A stretch of 64,000 nt of DNA, from positions 42,792,741 to 42,856,740 of the forward strand of contig NC_062213.1 of assembly GCF_902686445.1 (NCBI RefSeq), in the 5' to 3' direction. Of the stretch, positions 54,270 through 64,000 are shown piece by piece. Source of the stretch: Sciurus carolinensis. Taxonomy: Eukaryota > Chordata > Mammalia > Rodentia > Sciuridae. Below the pieces are notes generated by a model. The model did not search any database and was not told the origin of the DNA. It was given only the letters and a program-made list of their open reading frames with translations. The position numbers and the translations under genes were made by a program. Positions within the stretch are counted from its first letter, which is position 1. Each line of letters starts with the position of its first letter.

Positions 54270-57200
54270 ATGACTGGGAATACAAATCATTTCTCAATAA
54301 TAACCCAGAACATTAATGGCCTAAACTCATCAATCAAAAGACATAGACTGGAAGAATGGATTAAAAAGAAAGACCCAACAATATGCTCCCTGCAAGAGAC
54401 TCATCTCATAGAAAAAGACATTCACAGACTAAAGGTGAAAGGATGGGAAAAAACCTACCACGCACATGGACTCAGTAAAAAATCGGGGGTTTCCATCCTT
54501 ATATCAGATAAAGTGGACTTTAAGCCAAAGTTAGTCAGAAGGGATAAAGAAGGACATTTCATACTGCTTAAGGGAACCATAAATCAGGAAGATATAATGA
54601 TAGTAAATATTTATGCCCCAAACAATGGTGATCCCTGTACATCAAACAAATCCTTCTCAATTTCAGGAATCACATAGACCACAACACAATAATTCTGGGT
54701 GACTTTAACACACCGCTGTCACCACTGGATAGATCTTCCAAACAAAAACCGAACAAAGAAACCATAGAATTCAATAACACAATCAATAACCTAGACTTAA
54801 TAGACATATATAGAATATTCCATTCATCAATGAGTGGATTCACTTTCTTCTCAGCAGCACATGGAACCTTCTCGAAAATAGACCATGTGTTATGCCACAA
54901 AGCAGCCCTTAGGAAATGCAAAAAAATAGAGATACTGTCTTGTGTTCTACCAGATCATAATGGACTGAGAGTAGAAATCAGTGACAAAATAAAAAACAGA
55001 AATTACTCCAACACCTGGAGACTAAGTAATATGCTATTGAATGAAACATGGATTACAGAAAACATCAGGGAGGAGATAAAAAAAATTCTTAGAGGTCAAT
55101 GAGAATGACGATACAACATATCAAAATCTCTGGGACACTATGAAAGTGGTACTATGAGGAAAATTCATTGCATGGAGCAAATTCCAGAAAAGAATGAAAA
55201 GTCAACAACTAAATGATCTAACATTACAGCTCAAAGCCCTAGAAAAAGAAGAACAGAACAACACCAAAAGTAGTAGAAGACAGCAAATAATTAAAATCAG
55301 AGCTGAAATCAATGAAATTGAAACAAAAGAAATAATTCAAAAAATTGACAAAACAAAAAGTTGGTTCTTTGAAAAAGTAAACAAAATAGACAAACCCTTA
55401 GCCACACTAACAAAGAGGAGAGAGAAAACTCAAATTACTAAAATTCATGATGAAAAAGGACATATCACTACAGACACCACTGAGATACATAACATAAAGA
55501 GAAGCTACTTTGAAAATCTGTATTCCAACAAAATAGAAACTACCGAAGACATTGACAAATTTCTAGAGACATATGCTCCTCCCAAACTGAACCAGGAGGA
55601 CATACACAATTTAAACAGATCAATATCAAGCAATGAAATAGAAGAAGCCATTAAAAACCTACCATCCAAGAAAAGTCCAGGACCAGACGGATTCCCAGCC
55701 GAGTTCTACGAGATCTTCAAAGAAGAACTCATTCCAATACTTCTCAAAGTATTCCAGGAAATAGAAAAGGAGGGTACCCTACCAAACTCATTCTATGAAG
55801 CTAATATCACCCTCATACCCAATCCAGGCAAAGACACATCAAGGAAAGAAAATTTTAGAGCAATATCCTTGATGAATATAGATGCAAAGATCCTTAACAA
55901 AATATTGGCAAACTGTATCCAAAAACATATTAAGAAAATCATGCAACACAATCAAGTGGGGTTCATCCCTGGAATGCAAGGATGGTTTAACATCTGTAAA
56001 TCAATAAATGTAATCCATTGTGTCAATAGACTTAAGGATAAGAATCATATGGTTATTTCCATTGATGCAGAAAAAGCATTCAACAAAATACAACACCCCT
56101 TCATGCTCAAAACACTAGAAAAAATAGGGATATTTTTCTATCCCTGAACATACCTGAACATTGTAAAGGCTATTTATGCTTAGCCCATGGCCAACATCAT
56201 TCTTAATGGAGAAAAACTGAAACCATTCCCTTTAAAAACGGGAACAAGACAGGGATGTTCTCTTTCACCACTTTTATTCAACATTGTCCTCAAAACTCTA
56301 GCCAGAGCAATTAGGCAGACTAAAGAAATTAAAGGGATACAAATAGGAAAAGAGGAACTTAAGCTGTCACTATTTGCTGATGACATGATTCTCTATTTAG
56401 AGGATCCAAAAACCTCCTCCAGAAAACTTCTAGACCTCATCAATGAATTCAGCAAAATAGCAGGCTATAAAATCAACACGTATAAATCTAAAGCATTTTT
56501 ATATGCAAGTGATGAAACAGCTGAAAGGGAAATGAGGAAAACAACTCCATTTGCAATAGCCTCAAAAAAAATAAAATACTTGGGAATCAATCTAACCAAA
56601 GAGGTAAAACATCTCTACAATGAAAACTTCAAAACATTGAAGAAAGACATTGAGGAAGACCTTAGAAGATGGAAAGATCTCCCATGTTCTTAGATAGGCA
56701 GAATTAATATTGTCAAAATGGCCATACTACCAAAAGTGCTATACAGATTCAATGCAATTCCAATTAAAATCCCAATGATGTACCTGACAGAAATAGAGCA
56801 AGCAATCATGAAATTCATCTGGAAGAATAAGAAACCCAGAATAGCTAAAGCAATCCTTAGTAGGAAGAATGAAGCAGGGGATATCGCAATACCAGAACTT
56901 CAACTATACTACAAAGCAATAGTAACAAAAACGGCATGGTATTGGCACCAAAATAGACAGGTAGATCAAGGGTACAGAATAGAGGACACAGACACAAGCC
57001 CAAAGAAATACAATTTTCTCATACTAGACAAAGGGGCCAAAAATATGCAATGGAGAAAAGATAGCCTCTTCAACAAATGGTGCTGGGAAAACTGGAAATC
57101 CATATGCAACAAAATGAAACTAAACCCCTATCTCTCACCCTGCACAAAAATCAACTCACAATGGATATAGGACCTTGAACACAGATCAGAGATCTTGCAT

Positions 57201-58088
57201 CTTATAGAAGAAAAAGTAGGTCCAAATCTTCAACTTGTTGGCTTAGGATCAGACTTCCTTAACAGGACTCCCATAGCACAAGAAATAAAAACAAGAATCA
57301 ATAACTAAGATAGATTCAAACTAAAAAGCTTTCTCTCAGCAAAGGAAACTCAGCAATGCGAAGAGAGAGCCTTCAGAGTGGGAGAATATCTTTGCCACTC
57401 ATACTTCAGATAGAACACTAATTTCCAGAATATATAAAGAACTCAAAAAACTCTACACCAAGAATACAAATAATCCAGTCAACAAATGGGCTAAGGAAAT
57501 GAACAGACACTTCACAGAAGAAGATGTACAAGCAATCAACAGTTATATGAAAAAATGTTCACCATCTTTAGTAATAAGAGAAATGCAAATCAAAACTACA
57601 CTAAGATTCCATCTCACCCCAATTAGAATGGCAATTATCAATAATACAAGCAACAATAGGTGTTGGCGAGGATGTGGGGAAAAAGGTACACTCATACACT
57701 GCACTAATTTGCAGCCACTCTGGAAAGCAGTGTGGAGATTCCTTAGAAAACTTGGAATGGACCCACCATTTGACCCAGCTATCCCACTCCTCGGCCTATA
57801 CCCAAAGGACTTAAAATCAGCATACTACAGAGATATAGCCACATCAATATTCATAGCTGCTCAATTCACAATAGCCAGACTGTGGAACCAACCTAGATGC
57901 CCTTCAATTGATGAATGGATAAAGAAACTGTGGTGTATATATATACAATGGAATATTACTCAGCTATAAAGAATAATAAAATTATGGCATTTGCAGGCAT
58001 ATGGATGAAATTGGAGAATATCATGCTAAGTGAGATAAGCCAATCTCAAAAACCCAAAGGACGAATGATCTCGCTGATAAGCGGATGA
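54270..58088 (+). pseudogene. L1 ORF2, multiply disrupted
   Basis: Pieces in several frames: endonuclease N-half (54,270-54,677) and C-half (54,830-55,102), then the RT entry (55,194-56,147). RT core with FADDM (56,187-56,693) follows, then the thumb region (56,718-57,170) and C-terminus (57,499-57,969). Breaks include a frameshift near 54,645 and TGA near 55,158. An extra ~20 bp with shift lies near 56,130-56,150. TAG occurs at 56,691 and 57,168, stops near 57,307 and small indels near 57,350 and 57,700. Motif A reads [11 protein letters not shown]. The expected end is TGA at 58,086-58,088. Confidence 0.9.
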
Positions 58089-58313
58089 TGACACATAATG
58101 GAGGGTGGGAGGGAGGCAAGAATGGAGGAAGGAGAGACTGTATAGAGGGAAAAGAGGGGTGGGAGGGGTGGGGGGGAGGAAAAAATAACAGAATGAATCA
58201 AACATCATTACCCTATGTAAATGTATGATTACGCAAATGGTATGCCTTTACTCCATGTACAAACAGAAACAACATGTATCCCATTTGTTTACAATAAAAA
58301 TAAATTTAAAAAA
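58089..58313 (+). promoter_or_regulatory. L1 copy 3 3'UTR without telomere-like block
   Basis: A G-rich tract (ggagggtgggagggaggc) passes straight to agaatggaggaaggagag. The telomere-like units present at the same point in copies 1 and 2 and in the 25-kb copy are absent. It ends with the usual catgtacaaacag segment and A-rich tail. Confidence 0.8.
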
Positions 58314-58330
58314 AAGAAAGACCTTCCATG
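58314..58330. repeat. Right TSD of L1 copy 3
   Basis: aagaaagaccttccatg, one mismatch from 51,775-51,791. Confidence 0.85.
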
Positions 58331-58905
58331 TTCATGGATAAGCAGAATTAATATTGTTATAATGGCCATAATAGCAAAACAAATATACAGATTCAATGCA
58401 ATCCCCATCAAAATATTAATGACATTCTTCACAGTACTGGAAGGAAAAAAAAGAAAAAAAGAGTCCTAAAATTCATTTGGAAGAATGAAAGATCCAGAAT
58501 ACCCAAAGCAATTCTAAATCATAAAAGCAATACTGGAGGCATCACAATACCTCACTTCAAATTATACTACAGAACTACTGTAACAAAAACTGCATGGTTC
58601 TGGCATAAAAACAAACACATAGACCAACAGTGCAGAATAGAAGACACAGAGACAAACCTGCACAGATACAGACATCTGATTCTAGACAAATCTGTCAAAA
58701 ACGTTCATTAGAGAAAATACAGCCTTTTAAACAAATGGTGTTGGGGAAACCGGTTATCCATACGTAGAAGAATGAAACTAGATCCTTACCTCTCACCCTG
58801 CACAAAGTCAACCTAAAATCCATGGGAGACGTAGGAATTAGACCAAAAACGTCGACACTCCTAGAAGAAAATGTGGGGTCAACACTCCAACACATAGGCA
58901 CAGGT
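58331..58905 (+). mobile_element. Old L1, 3' part (resumes after the nested insertions)
   Basis: Continues the ORF2 coding sequence left at 45,999: ttcatggataagcagaatt follows on from the conserved DLPCSW region. It shows several stops, and the match ends near 58,905 without a 3'UTR or tail, so its 3' end has been lost. Confidence 0.85.
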
Positions 58906-60099
58906 AACAATTTTTAAAGCTCAGGAAATGATGCCAAGAATTTCGGGGTAACAATCAGATGTCAAACATCAGAGTGAGAAAAAGGCAGTGCCCCTGTCCA
59001 AACTGGGAATACTGAAAAGAAAAGTTAGTTTGACAGTTTAACCAGTGCCCATGTCAACATCTGATGCCTGCATCTCACTGGCACATAAACAAATCGTCTA
59101 AATTTTCAGTAGGAGTTAGGAGAGTCTAGAATCTATATCAGCAGCCAAAGAAAACTCTTGCCCTTCTGTTTCGTGACTTTTCCATCCCCGCCTTTCCACC
59201 CTCCCTACCCCCTACACCTTTCCCCTGCAGGACACTCAATCACCATGAAGTAACCCTCTCGGTCAGGAAAACCAACTCTGACCCATGTGGTCAGTAACTC
59301 AAAGTGTAATGAAATTCAAGCAGCTGGCAGGGGGCCGGGGGCGGGGAATATAGTTTGTCCACCTTGCTACTAATGAGATTTTTGTGAGAACTTATGTTTG
59401 CAGGAAAAGGGGACATAAATGTCACTGAATTGGTAGTTATTTCAGTCCAATAAAATGAAGAAACAGGCTAACACAACGGATAAGGAAGAAAGCATGAACA
59501 GTACATGTGTATATTTGTCAAATGCACTTATTCTAGGCTAAACCATTTTAACTGTGATTTTGTTAAAAGCCCATAGTAGTTCATTAAGGGCAATAATGCA
59601 TTAGAATAACAAGGCAGTGGAAGTTCTAGGATTGAATCAAATCCAAAATCAAAGTCAGTAGGTAGGACAGAATTGTACAGGGTTAAAGGTGGCACTCTCA
59701 GTAATGAAGTAGTAAGAATCAAGAAACAATGGGCTCATGTCATATTTATTGGGCACCTGCTGTATGCTAGACTCTCTTCTGGCAGTGGCAAGCAAGAAAA
59801 ATCAATCCCCCAACCCCTCCAGTGCTTACCTAAGAGTGTGTTGGAAAATGGGAGCAACGTAACTTCCCAGTTCAGGCAAAAAGACCCAAATGTTGTTAGG
59901 TCCTTAAAAGTGAAAGGGATGTAGTCACGCAAAAATACTAATAAAGCATAAAGGACACTCAAATCTCCTCAACTGTATTGTAATAGCATGAGTTCATAGT
60001 GTTTTCAGGAGTCGTTTTTTTCTTCTTTAAAAAAAATTAGCTTATCCCTTGATCATAAAACTGTGAGAAATAAATAACTGTTGTTTGAAAAAAAAAAAG
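58906..60099. other. Unassigned non-coding DNA, with a MIR/L2-like scrap
   Basis: No gene seen. A short ancient-repeat start (atttattgggcacctgctgt) occurs near 59,744. The G-rich ggcagggggccgggggcggg at about 59,326-59,345 stands out locally. Confidence 0.4.
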
Positions 60100-60186
60100 A
60101 ATTCAAGTATTTTTATGGTGATGGAAGAGTTGATCCTGGTGCGGTGGTTACACAAATTCGTAAATGAGAAAATTGCAGAGATCTAG

Positions 60187-60229
<43 letters not shown>

Positions 60230-60450
60230 TAAGTGCATGTAAAAATGGTGGAATCTGAAAAAGATCTGTGGGTGGCACCAAAGTCTGTTTCCTGCTTTGA
60301 CATTGTACTCTAATAAGGCAAGATAGTATCACTGGGAGAAAAAAAGATGGTATCAGAAGGGGAAACTGGGTGATGGGTACACAGGGCCTCTCTGAACTAT
60401 TTTTGCAACAATCTGTGAATCTATAGTTATTTCAAAAAAAAAATCTTAAA
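60100..60450 (+). repeat. Ancient L1M 3'UTR end with CA expansion
   Basis: Matches an old L1 3' end: gtggttacacaaattcgtaa, the CA run, gtgcatgtaaaaatggtgga, ggggaaactgggtgatggg, atttttgcaacaatctgtg, then a poly-A tail at about 60,433. Confidence 0.7.
60189..60228. repeat. (CA)n microsatellite
   Basis: About 20 CA units at the position where this old L1 3'UTR commonly has a CA expansion. Confidence 0.95.
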
Positions 60451-61204
60451 GCAATTTAGGAGTAAGCTGTTCTATTGTAACTTGGATTCACTCAAGACTG
60501 AAGGTGGTCTGATTCTAGGACCAAGGTCAGAGTTCTAGGCACGTCCTTAGAGGAGGGAAGGATAAACTTTCCAGTTTTCTTGGCATCTTAGAAACCAAGA
60601 AACCAAGTCTCCCTTTTGGCAGCTCCTTAACCAACCGCAGGATGCCCGCACCAGAAGCACACATAATAAGCCACGGCAAACACTGGACTCCGGCTCAGGG
60701 AATTCCTCCAGAATGCCTCCCATGGCCGCTGGAGCCTCCTCAAACATCACACAGGATTCTCAATCCTCTCGGCTTTTCCTCTTGGCTCCCTCTTTGCTTG
60801 TCGCCCAGACTGGAGCTGGTCAGACTCTTGGCTCTAATCTGGAACTTCAGGGGACAAGACTCAGGCATCACCCCCCAGCCCCAAGTACTCACACACCTCT
60901 GAAAAATTAGTCTGAAGCCATGTGTCCTAGAGACCAAAGGAATCAGCAGTGCCCTCTGGTCTCCTGGTCATCCACACCAATGAATGTTCTTACCTGTCTT
61001 TGTTCTGGTTGTACATTCCTCTAGCAATGAGTGATCAATAATTTGACTTTTTAAGTGGATTTGCTCATTGGAACAGAATGACCAAAGGAAGTAACCAATG
61101 CTTATTATCATTGTTATTACATCTCTCAGAGTAAGTAAGTAAATCAATTTCCACTCTGGCTTCAGCATGAGTTAAGTCAGTCCCTCAGTGGGATATAGTA
61201 GTTA
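60451..61204. other. Unassigned non-coding DNA
   Basis: No gene seen. Short overlapping ORFs near 60,640-60,940 are open in several frames and match nothing I know. Contains the third CTCF-like motif. Confidence 0.4.
60943..60961 (-). promoter_or_regulatory. CTCF-like core motif
   Basis: The plus strand reads tcagcagtgccctctggtc, close to the reverse complement of the CTCF core, on the same strand as the sites near 250 and 32,970. Motif evidence only. Confidence 0.42.
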
Positions 61205-61217
61205 AAAATTCAGAACA
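61205..61217. repeat. Left TSD of an ID SINE
   Basis: aaaattcagaaca, repeated exactly at 61,331-61,343. Confidence 0.88.
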
Positions 61218-61330
61218 GACTGGGAATATAGCTCAGTTGGTAGAGTGCTTGCCTCACAAGCACAAGGCCCTGGGTTCAATCCCCAGCTCTGCAAAAATAA
61301 AATAAAATAAAATAAAATATAAAATAAAAT
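61218..61330 (+). mobile_element. ID SINE with perfect TSDs and (AAAAT)n tail
   Basis: Head gactgggaatatagctcagt, gttggtagagtgcttgcctc and ccctgggttcaatccccag, close to consensus. The tail is an aaaat/aaaata repeat. It lacks the extra ggtattgtg tail of the other ID type. A perfect 13-bp TSD indicates a young insertion. Confidence 0.92.
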
Positions 61331-61343
61331 AAAATTCAGAACA

Positions 61344-61620
61344 AGTCTGCCTGGGTTTAAAGCCTAGTTGTACCCTCCCCAGCTCTGGGGCTTTAGATAT
61401 TGCCATTTACTTGCTGTGGACCTTGAGCAAAAAATTCATCTCCCTGAGGCTTTTTCTGTTTCCCCATCTGTAAAGGTTGTAATAACAAACCTACCTCCCA
61501 GGGCTGCTAAGAGCATTATATGAAGTAATATATCTAAAGCACATAAAGCAGGGTCTATGTGCAGCAAGGGTTATAGAATAGCCATTATCAGTGCCTGGAA
61601 GTTATCAAATAAATTTTCAA
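61344..61620 (-). repeat. MIR SINE, minus strand
   Basis: Reverse MIR words: gcctgggtttaaagcctag, gctgtggaccttgagcaaaa, tttctgtttccccatctgta, aaacctacctcccagggctg. Confidence 0.7.
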
Positions 61621-62118
61621 GTCTGTACATGTAAGAGGCAGACCCCACACGGGTAAAGAACTAGGTTAACCTCAAGTATGCACTAGCAGACCCAACTGAG
61701 ACATAAGCCAGTCTCAGAGACTTCTTTTGCCCCCAAGTACCTGTAGAATTCGTAGGTAGTTGACTTGGTGATAAAGGGTACTGACCTGTAATAAGTTTTG
61801 CCCTTCAGGTACAAAACCACCCAAAAAGTGATTCAAGGCAGAGAAAACCTGCTCTGCTGCACTGATTCACACACGGAAGAAAAGATGCAAAGACAATCTA
61901 TGTAAGGGTACCTGAAAACATCTCAGGTAGCAGAGTTTTAAGAATTTCTTGGGAAAGACCCACAAGCAATGAATACTTTGCGTGGAGTTAGGAGAAGTAA
62001 CTGTTCAAGGCTCTATCTGTGATAGCAGATCAATCAACTATTCAAGCAAAGTTGACTGATGGAACAAAGAAATCAATCATTTCATTCAATTAGGTTGCAA
62101 GTTTAGTGAGTTAATTTT
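61621..62118. other. Unassigned non-coding DNA
   Basis: No gene or repeat recognised. Confidence 0.4.
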
Positions 62119-62855
62119 GTGTTCTGTCATCTCACCCCAATTAGAATGGCTATTTTCAAGAATACAAGCAATACGATAGGTGTTGACGAGGATGTGAGGG
62201 AAAAGGCACACTCATACATTGCTAGTGGGGTTGCAAAGTGGTGTAGCCACTCTGGAAAGCAGTATGGAGATTCCTTAGAAAATTTGGAATGGAACCACCA
62301 TTTGACCCAGCTATCCCACTCCCTGATCTATACTCAAAGGACTTAAAATCAACATAATACAATAACACAGCCACATCAATGTTTATAGCAGCTCAATTCA
62401 AAATAGCTAGATTATGGAACCAACCTAGATGCCCTTCAATAGATAAATGGATAAAGAAACTATGGTATATATACACAATGGAATATTACTCAGCCATAAA
62501 GAAGAATAAAATTATGGCATTTGCAGGTAAATGGATGAAGTTGGACAATATCATGCAAAGTGAAATAAGCCAATTCCAAAAACCCAAAGGCCAAATGATT
62601 TTTCTGATAAGTGGATGCTGATACATAATGAGGAAGTAGGTAGGGGGTCAGGGAAGAATGAAGGAAGGATGGATTGTGTAGAGGGAAATGAGGGATGGGG
62701 AGGGGTAAGGGGAAGGAAAGATAATAGAATGAGACAAACATCATTATCTTATGTACATGTATGATTACATAAATGGTGTGACTCTACTTCATGTACAATT
62801 AGAGAAATGAAAGTTATGTACAATGAATCAAAAATAATAATTAAAAAATTTTTAA
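62119..62855 (+). mobile_element. 5'-truncated L1 3' end
   Basis: Starts within the ORF2 C-terminus (catctcaccccaattagaat). Coding pieces at 62,119-62,346 and 62,379-62,621 are separated by a frame change. The 3'UTR has a G/A-rich tract (gtaggtagggggtcaggg) without the telomere-like block, then an A-rich tail. No clear TSD. Confidence 0.85.
62379..62621 (+). pseudogene. L1 ORF2 C-terminal remnant
   Basis: Encodes the last ~80 residues of ORF2p ([20 protein letters not shown]...). It ends at the TGA corresponding to the family's usual stop. Confidence 0.78.
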
Positions 62856-63405
62856 AGTGAGATTATAATGAATGTAATCAGTAAAACAACTTTTCAAAAA
62901 TTAAATGTTGCTCTCTATAGCTGAGATTTGATAGATAATTATACTTTGTTCATACTTATTTTTAATAAAGAATTCAATTATATGAAATAATTAATTAATT
63001 AATTTTAAATAACTTAGAAAATCAAGCTATAGCACCTGCCGGAACCATTATATTTATGGTTGCACCAAAACCTGATTCTGACTAAATGGTATGAACAAAA
63101 AGACAGACACTGAAGGCTGATCAGAGCACAATTAATAAATACTAAAGTAATGGCTGAACCCAAGAAGGTAATGGGGGTAATTAGGCAGGACATGTTTAGG
63201 GTGATGATTCTCACTGACCCTTGAGTCCATGGGGGGAGTAATACAGCTATTTCTCTAAAGAGACATAGACATTGTGGAGATCTCTGTTGTTTTCCTGCCA
63301 AGAGCCTGTCGGCCCCTGAGAGTTCCACATGCAAAATTCCTATGAGCATATTATGCATAGATCTCAGGAGCTGGCAAAACAAAACCAGAGATAAGAGGGA
63401 AATGG
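62856..63405. other. Unassigned non-coding DNA
   Basis: AT-rich left part, no repeat or gene recognised. The 122-codon minus-strand open stretch at 63,014-63,382 has no recognisable features. Confidence 0.4.
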
Positions 63406-63467
63406 GAGGTTTTCAAGATGGCAGACTAGAGGGCGGCTGCATTCCATGTTGCTCCAGGACACAGGAT

Positions 63468-63944
63468 TCAAAAGAGGAGATAATGAGAGACTTGGGACCA
63501 ACTCAAAGCCGCCGGGTGAGTCTCTCCCGTTGGGGAGGTGTCCCGGATGGGGCGGTAGCCCCGGAACGCAGGGAACTTTGTGAAGTAGAGTTGCTCAGCG
63601 AGACGCCTCTCCCCCCGCTGGAGCGGTAAACACGGACAACTGGGACCATTGTAGAGGAGGCGGCTCAGCACAGCGCTTGGACTCGGAGCAACCACTGGGG
63701 CTCCGGGCGGTTGCCTGAGGAGGAGCTGCGTGGCGAGCTGTTTGGACTCAGAACGACCGCTTCTGAACACCGGGGGGTTGCCCGGAGGAAGAGGAGAAGT
63801 GCGGTGGGTCGCTTGACCTAGGAGTGACTGCATCAGAGCCACAGGCAGTTGCCAGAGGAGGAGGCGAGTGGTGAGTTGATTGCACTCAAAGCAACCACTC
63901 CTGAACACCGGGCGCCTGCCTGGAGGAGGAGCACGGTGGGTCAC
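63468..63944 (-). other. Antisense open frame across the L1 5'UTR
   Basis: A 158-codon frame antisense to L1 copy 4, running from the repeat array to within about 60 bp of the element's 5' end. Its sequence is Pro/Ser/Arg/Leu-rich with an internal repeat (GNPPVFRSGRSESKQL and GRRPVFRSGCFECNQL). Copy 1 keeps a homologous 99-codon frame on the plus strand (9,797-10,096), ended by a stop where copy 4 reads on. Primate L1s have an antisense ORF0 in this position, but no homology is claimed. Low stop density in GC-rich repeats is the simpler explanation. Confidence 0.4.
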
Positions 63945-64000
63945 TTGGTCTCGGAGCCACCGTTCCTGAACACCTGGGGGGCTACCCCGAGGAGGAGGAG
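63711..64000 (+). repeat. ~67-bp tandem repeats in L1 copy 4 5'UTR
   Basis: The ttgcc/ctgcc/ctacc marker occurs at 63,711, 63,779, 63,849, 63,916 and 63,982 (spacing 66-70). Each is followed by a gaggagg word; most units also carry a ctgaacacc word. Same array as in copy 1, opposite orientation in the window. Confidence 0.85.

Larger units (their letters stand above)
51792..58313 (+). mobile_element. Full-length LINE-1, copy 3
   Basis: A 6.5-kb L1 with a 17-bp TSD (one mismatch). The 5'UTR (type C) is about 1.4 kb. ORF1 and ORF2 are present, with a 3'UTR lacking the telomere-like block and an A-rich tail. Ten or so coding lesions show it is older than copies 1 and 2. It inserted into the old L1's RT/C-terminal coding region in the same orientation. 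Confidence 0.93.
63406..64000 (+). mobile_element. LINE-1 copy 4, 5' end (cut by window edge)
   Basis: Starts with a YY1-type box (caagatggcagac, 63,414-63,426) and matches the copy 1 5'UTR base for base over long stretches (ctgcattccatgttgctcc, aggagataatgagagactt, gtgagtctctcccgttgggg). This is therefore a type-A 5'UTR in plus orientation. ORF1 and ORF2 would lie beyond 64,000; whether the element is full length cannot be told from this window. Confidence 0.9.

Noticed and set aside
61218..61330. tRNA-like pol III boxes suggesting a tRNA gene
   Set aside because: The head is an ID SINE (tRNA-derived) with A-rich tail and TSDs. No full cloverleaf is expected. The same applies to 16,156, 44,105 and 44,818.

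Overview
This is a gene-poor stretch of mammalian nuclear DNA, most likely from a squirrel-family (Sciuridae) rodent. The best taxonomic clue is the SINE set: dimeric repeats with a B1 (7SL RNA-derived) left half and an ID (tRNA-derived) right half, the B1-dID or MEN type described from squirrels. They occur beside free ID elements and a recent LINE-1 (L1) lineage. I found no host protein-coding exon, rRNA gene or functional tRNA gene. All long open frames belong to L1 retrotransposons, and every L1 copy with assessable ORFs carries at least one inactivating lesion.

Layout. 1-3,511: single-copy or anciently decayed DNA, one MEN SINE and one CTCF-like motif. 3,512-10,311: a full-length minus-strand L1 (copy 1) with a 15-bp target-site duplication (TSD), a 1.56-kb 5'UTR built of ~67-bp repeats, one frameshifted ORF1 and an ORF2 broken by a single stop codon. 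10,312-37,513: a mosaic of ancient MIR, L2 and L1M fragments, MaLR-type LTRs, B1/MEN/ID SINEs, microsatellites and unassigned sequence. 37,514-40,740: an older plus-strand L1 carrying two LTR insertions, then a minus-strand L1 fragment. 40,872-41,258: an MLT1-type LTR.

41,386-58,905 is a Russian-doll array. An old plus-strand L1 was split by a second L1 (copy 3, 51,792-58,313). The left TSD of copy 3 was then hit by a third L1 (copy 2, 46,014-51,774), all in the same orientation. 58,906-63,405 holds unassigned DNA, an L1M 3' end, an ID SINE with perfect TSDs, a MIR, an L1 3' end and a CTCF-like motif. From about 63,406 to the window edge lies the start of another full-length-type L1 (copy 4) with the same 5'UTR as copy 1.

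How the parts relate. Autonomous L1s supply endonuclease/reverse transcriptase (ORF2p) and the RNA chaperone ORF1p. By established biology the same machinery mobilises B1, ID and MEN SINEs, which fits the A-rich tails and TSDs seen here. The most unusual signals are L1-internal: telomere-like repeats in the 3'UTR of young copies, an 11-codon coiled-coil duplication in ORF1, strong 5'UTR turnover with two kinds of minisatellite, an antisense open frame in the 5'UTR, re-use of one target site by two L1s, and an ID SINE variant with its own conserved 3' tail. Family names were assigned by eye, without a repeat-library search.
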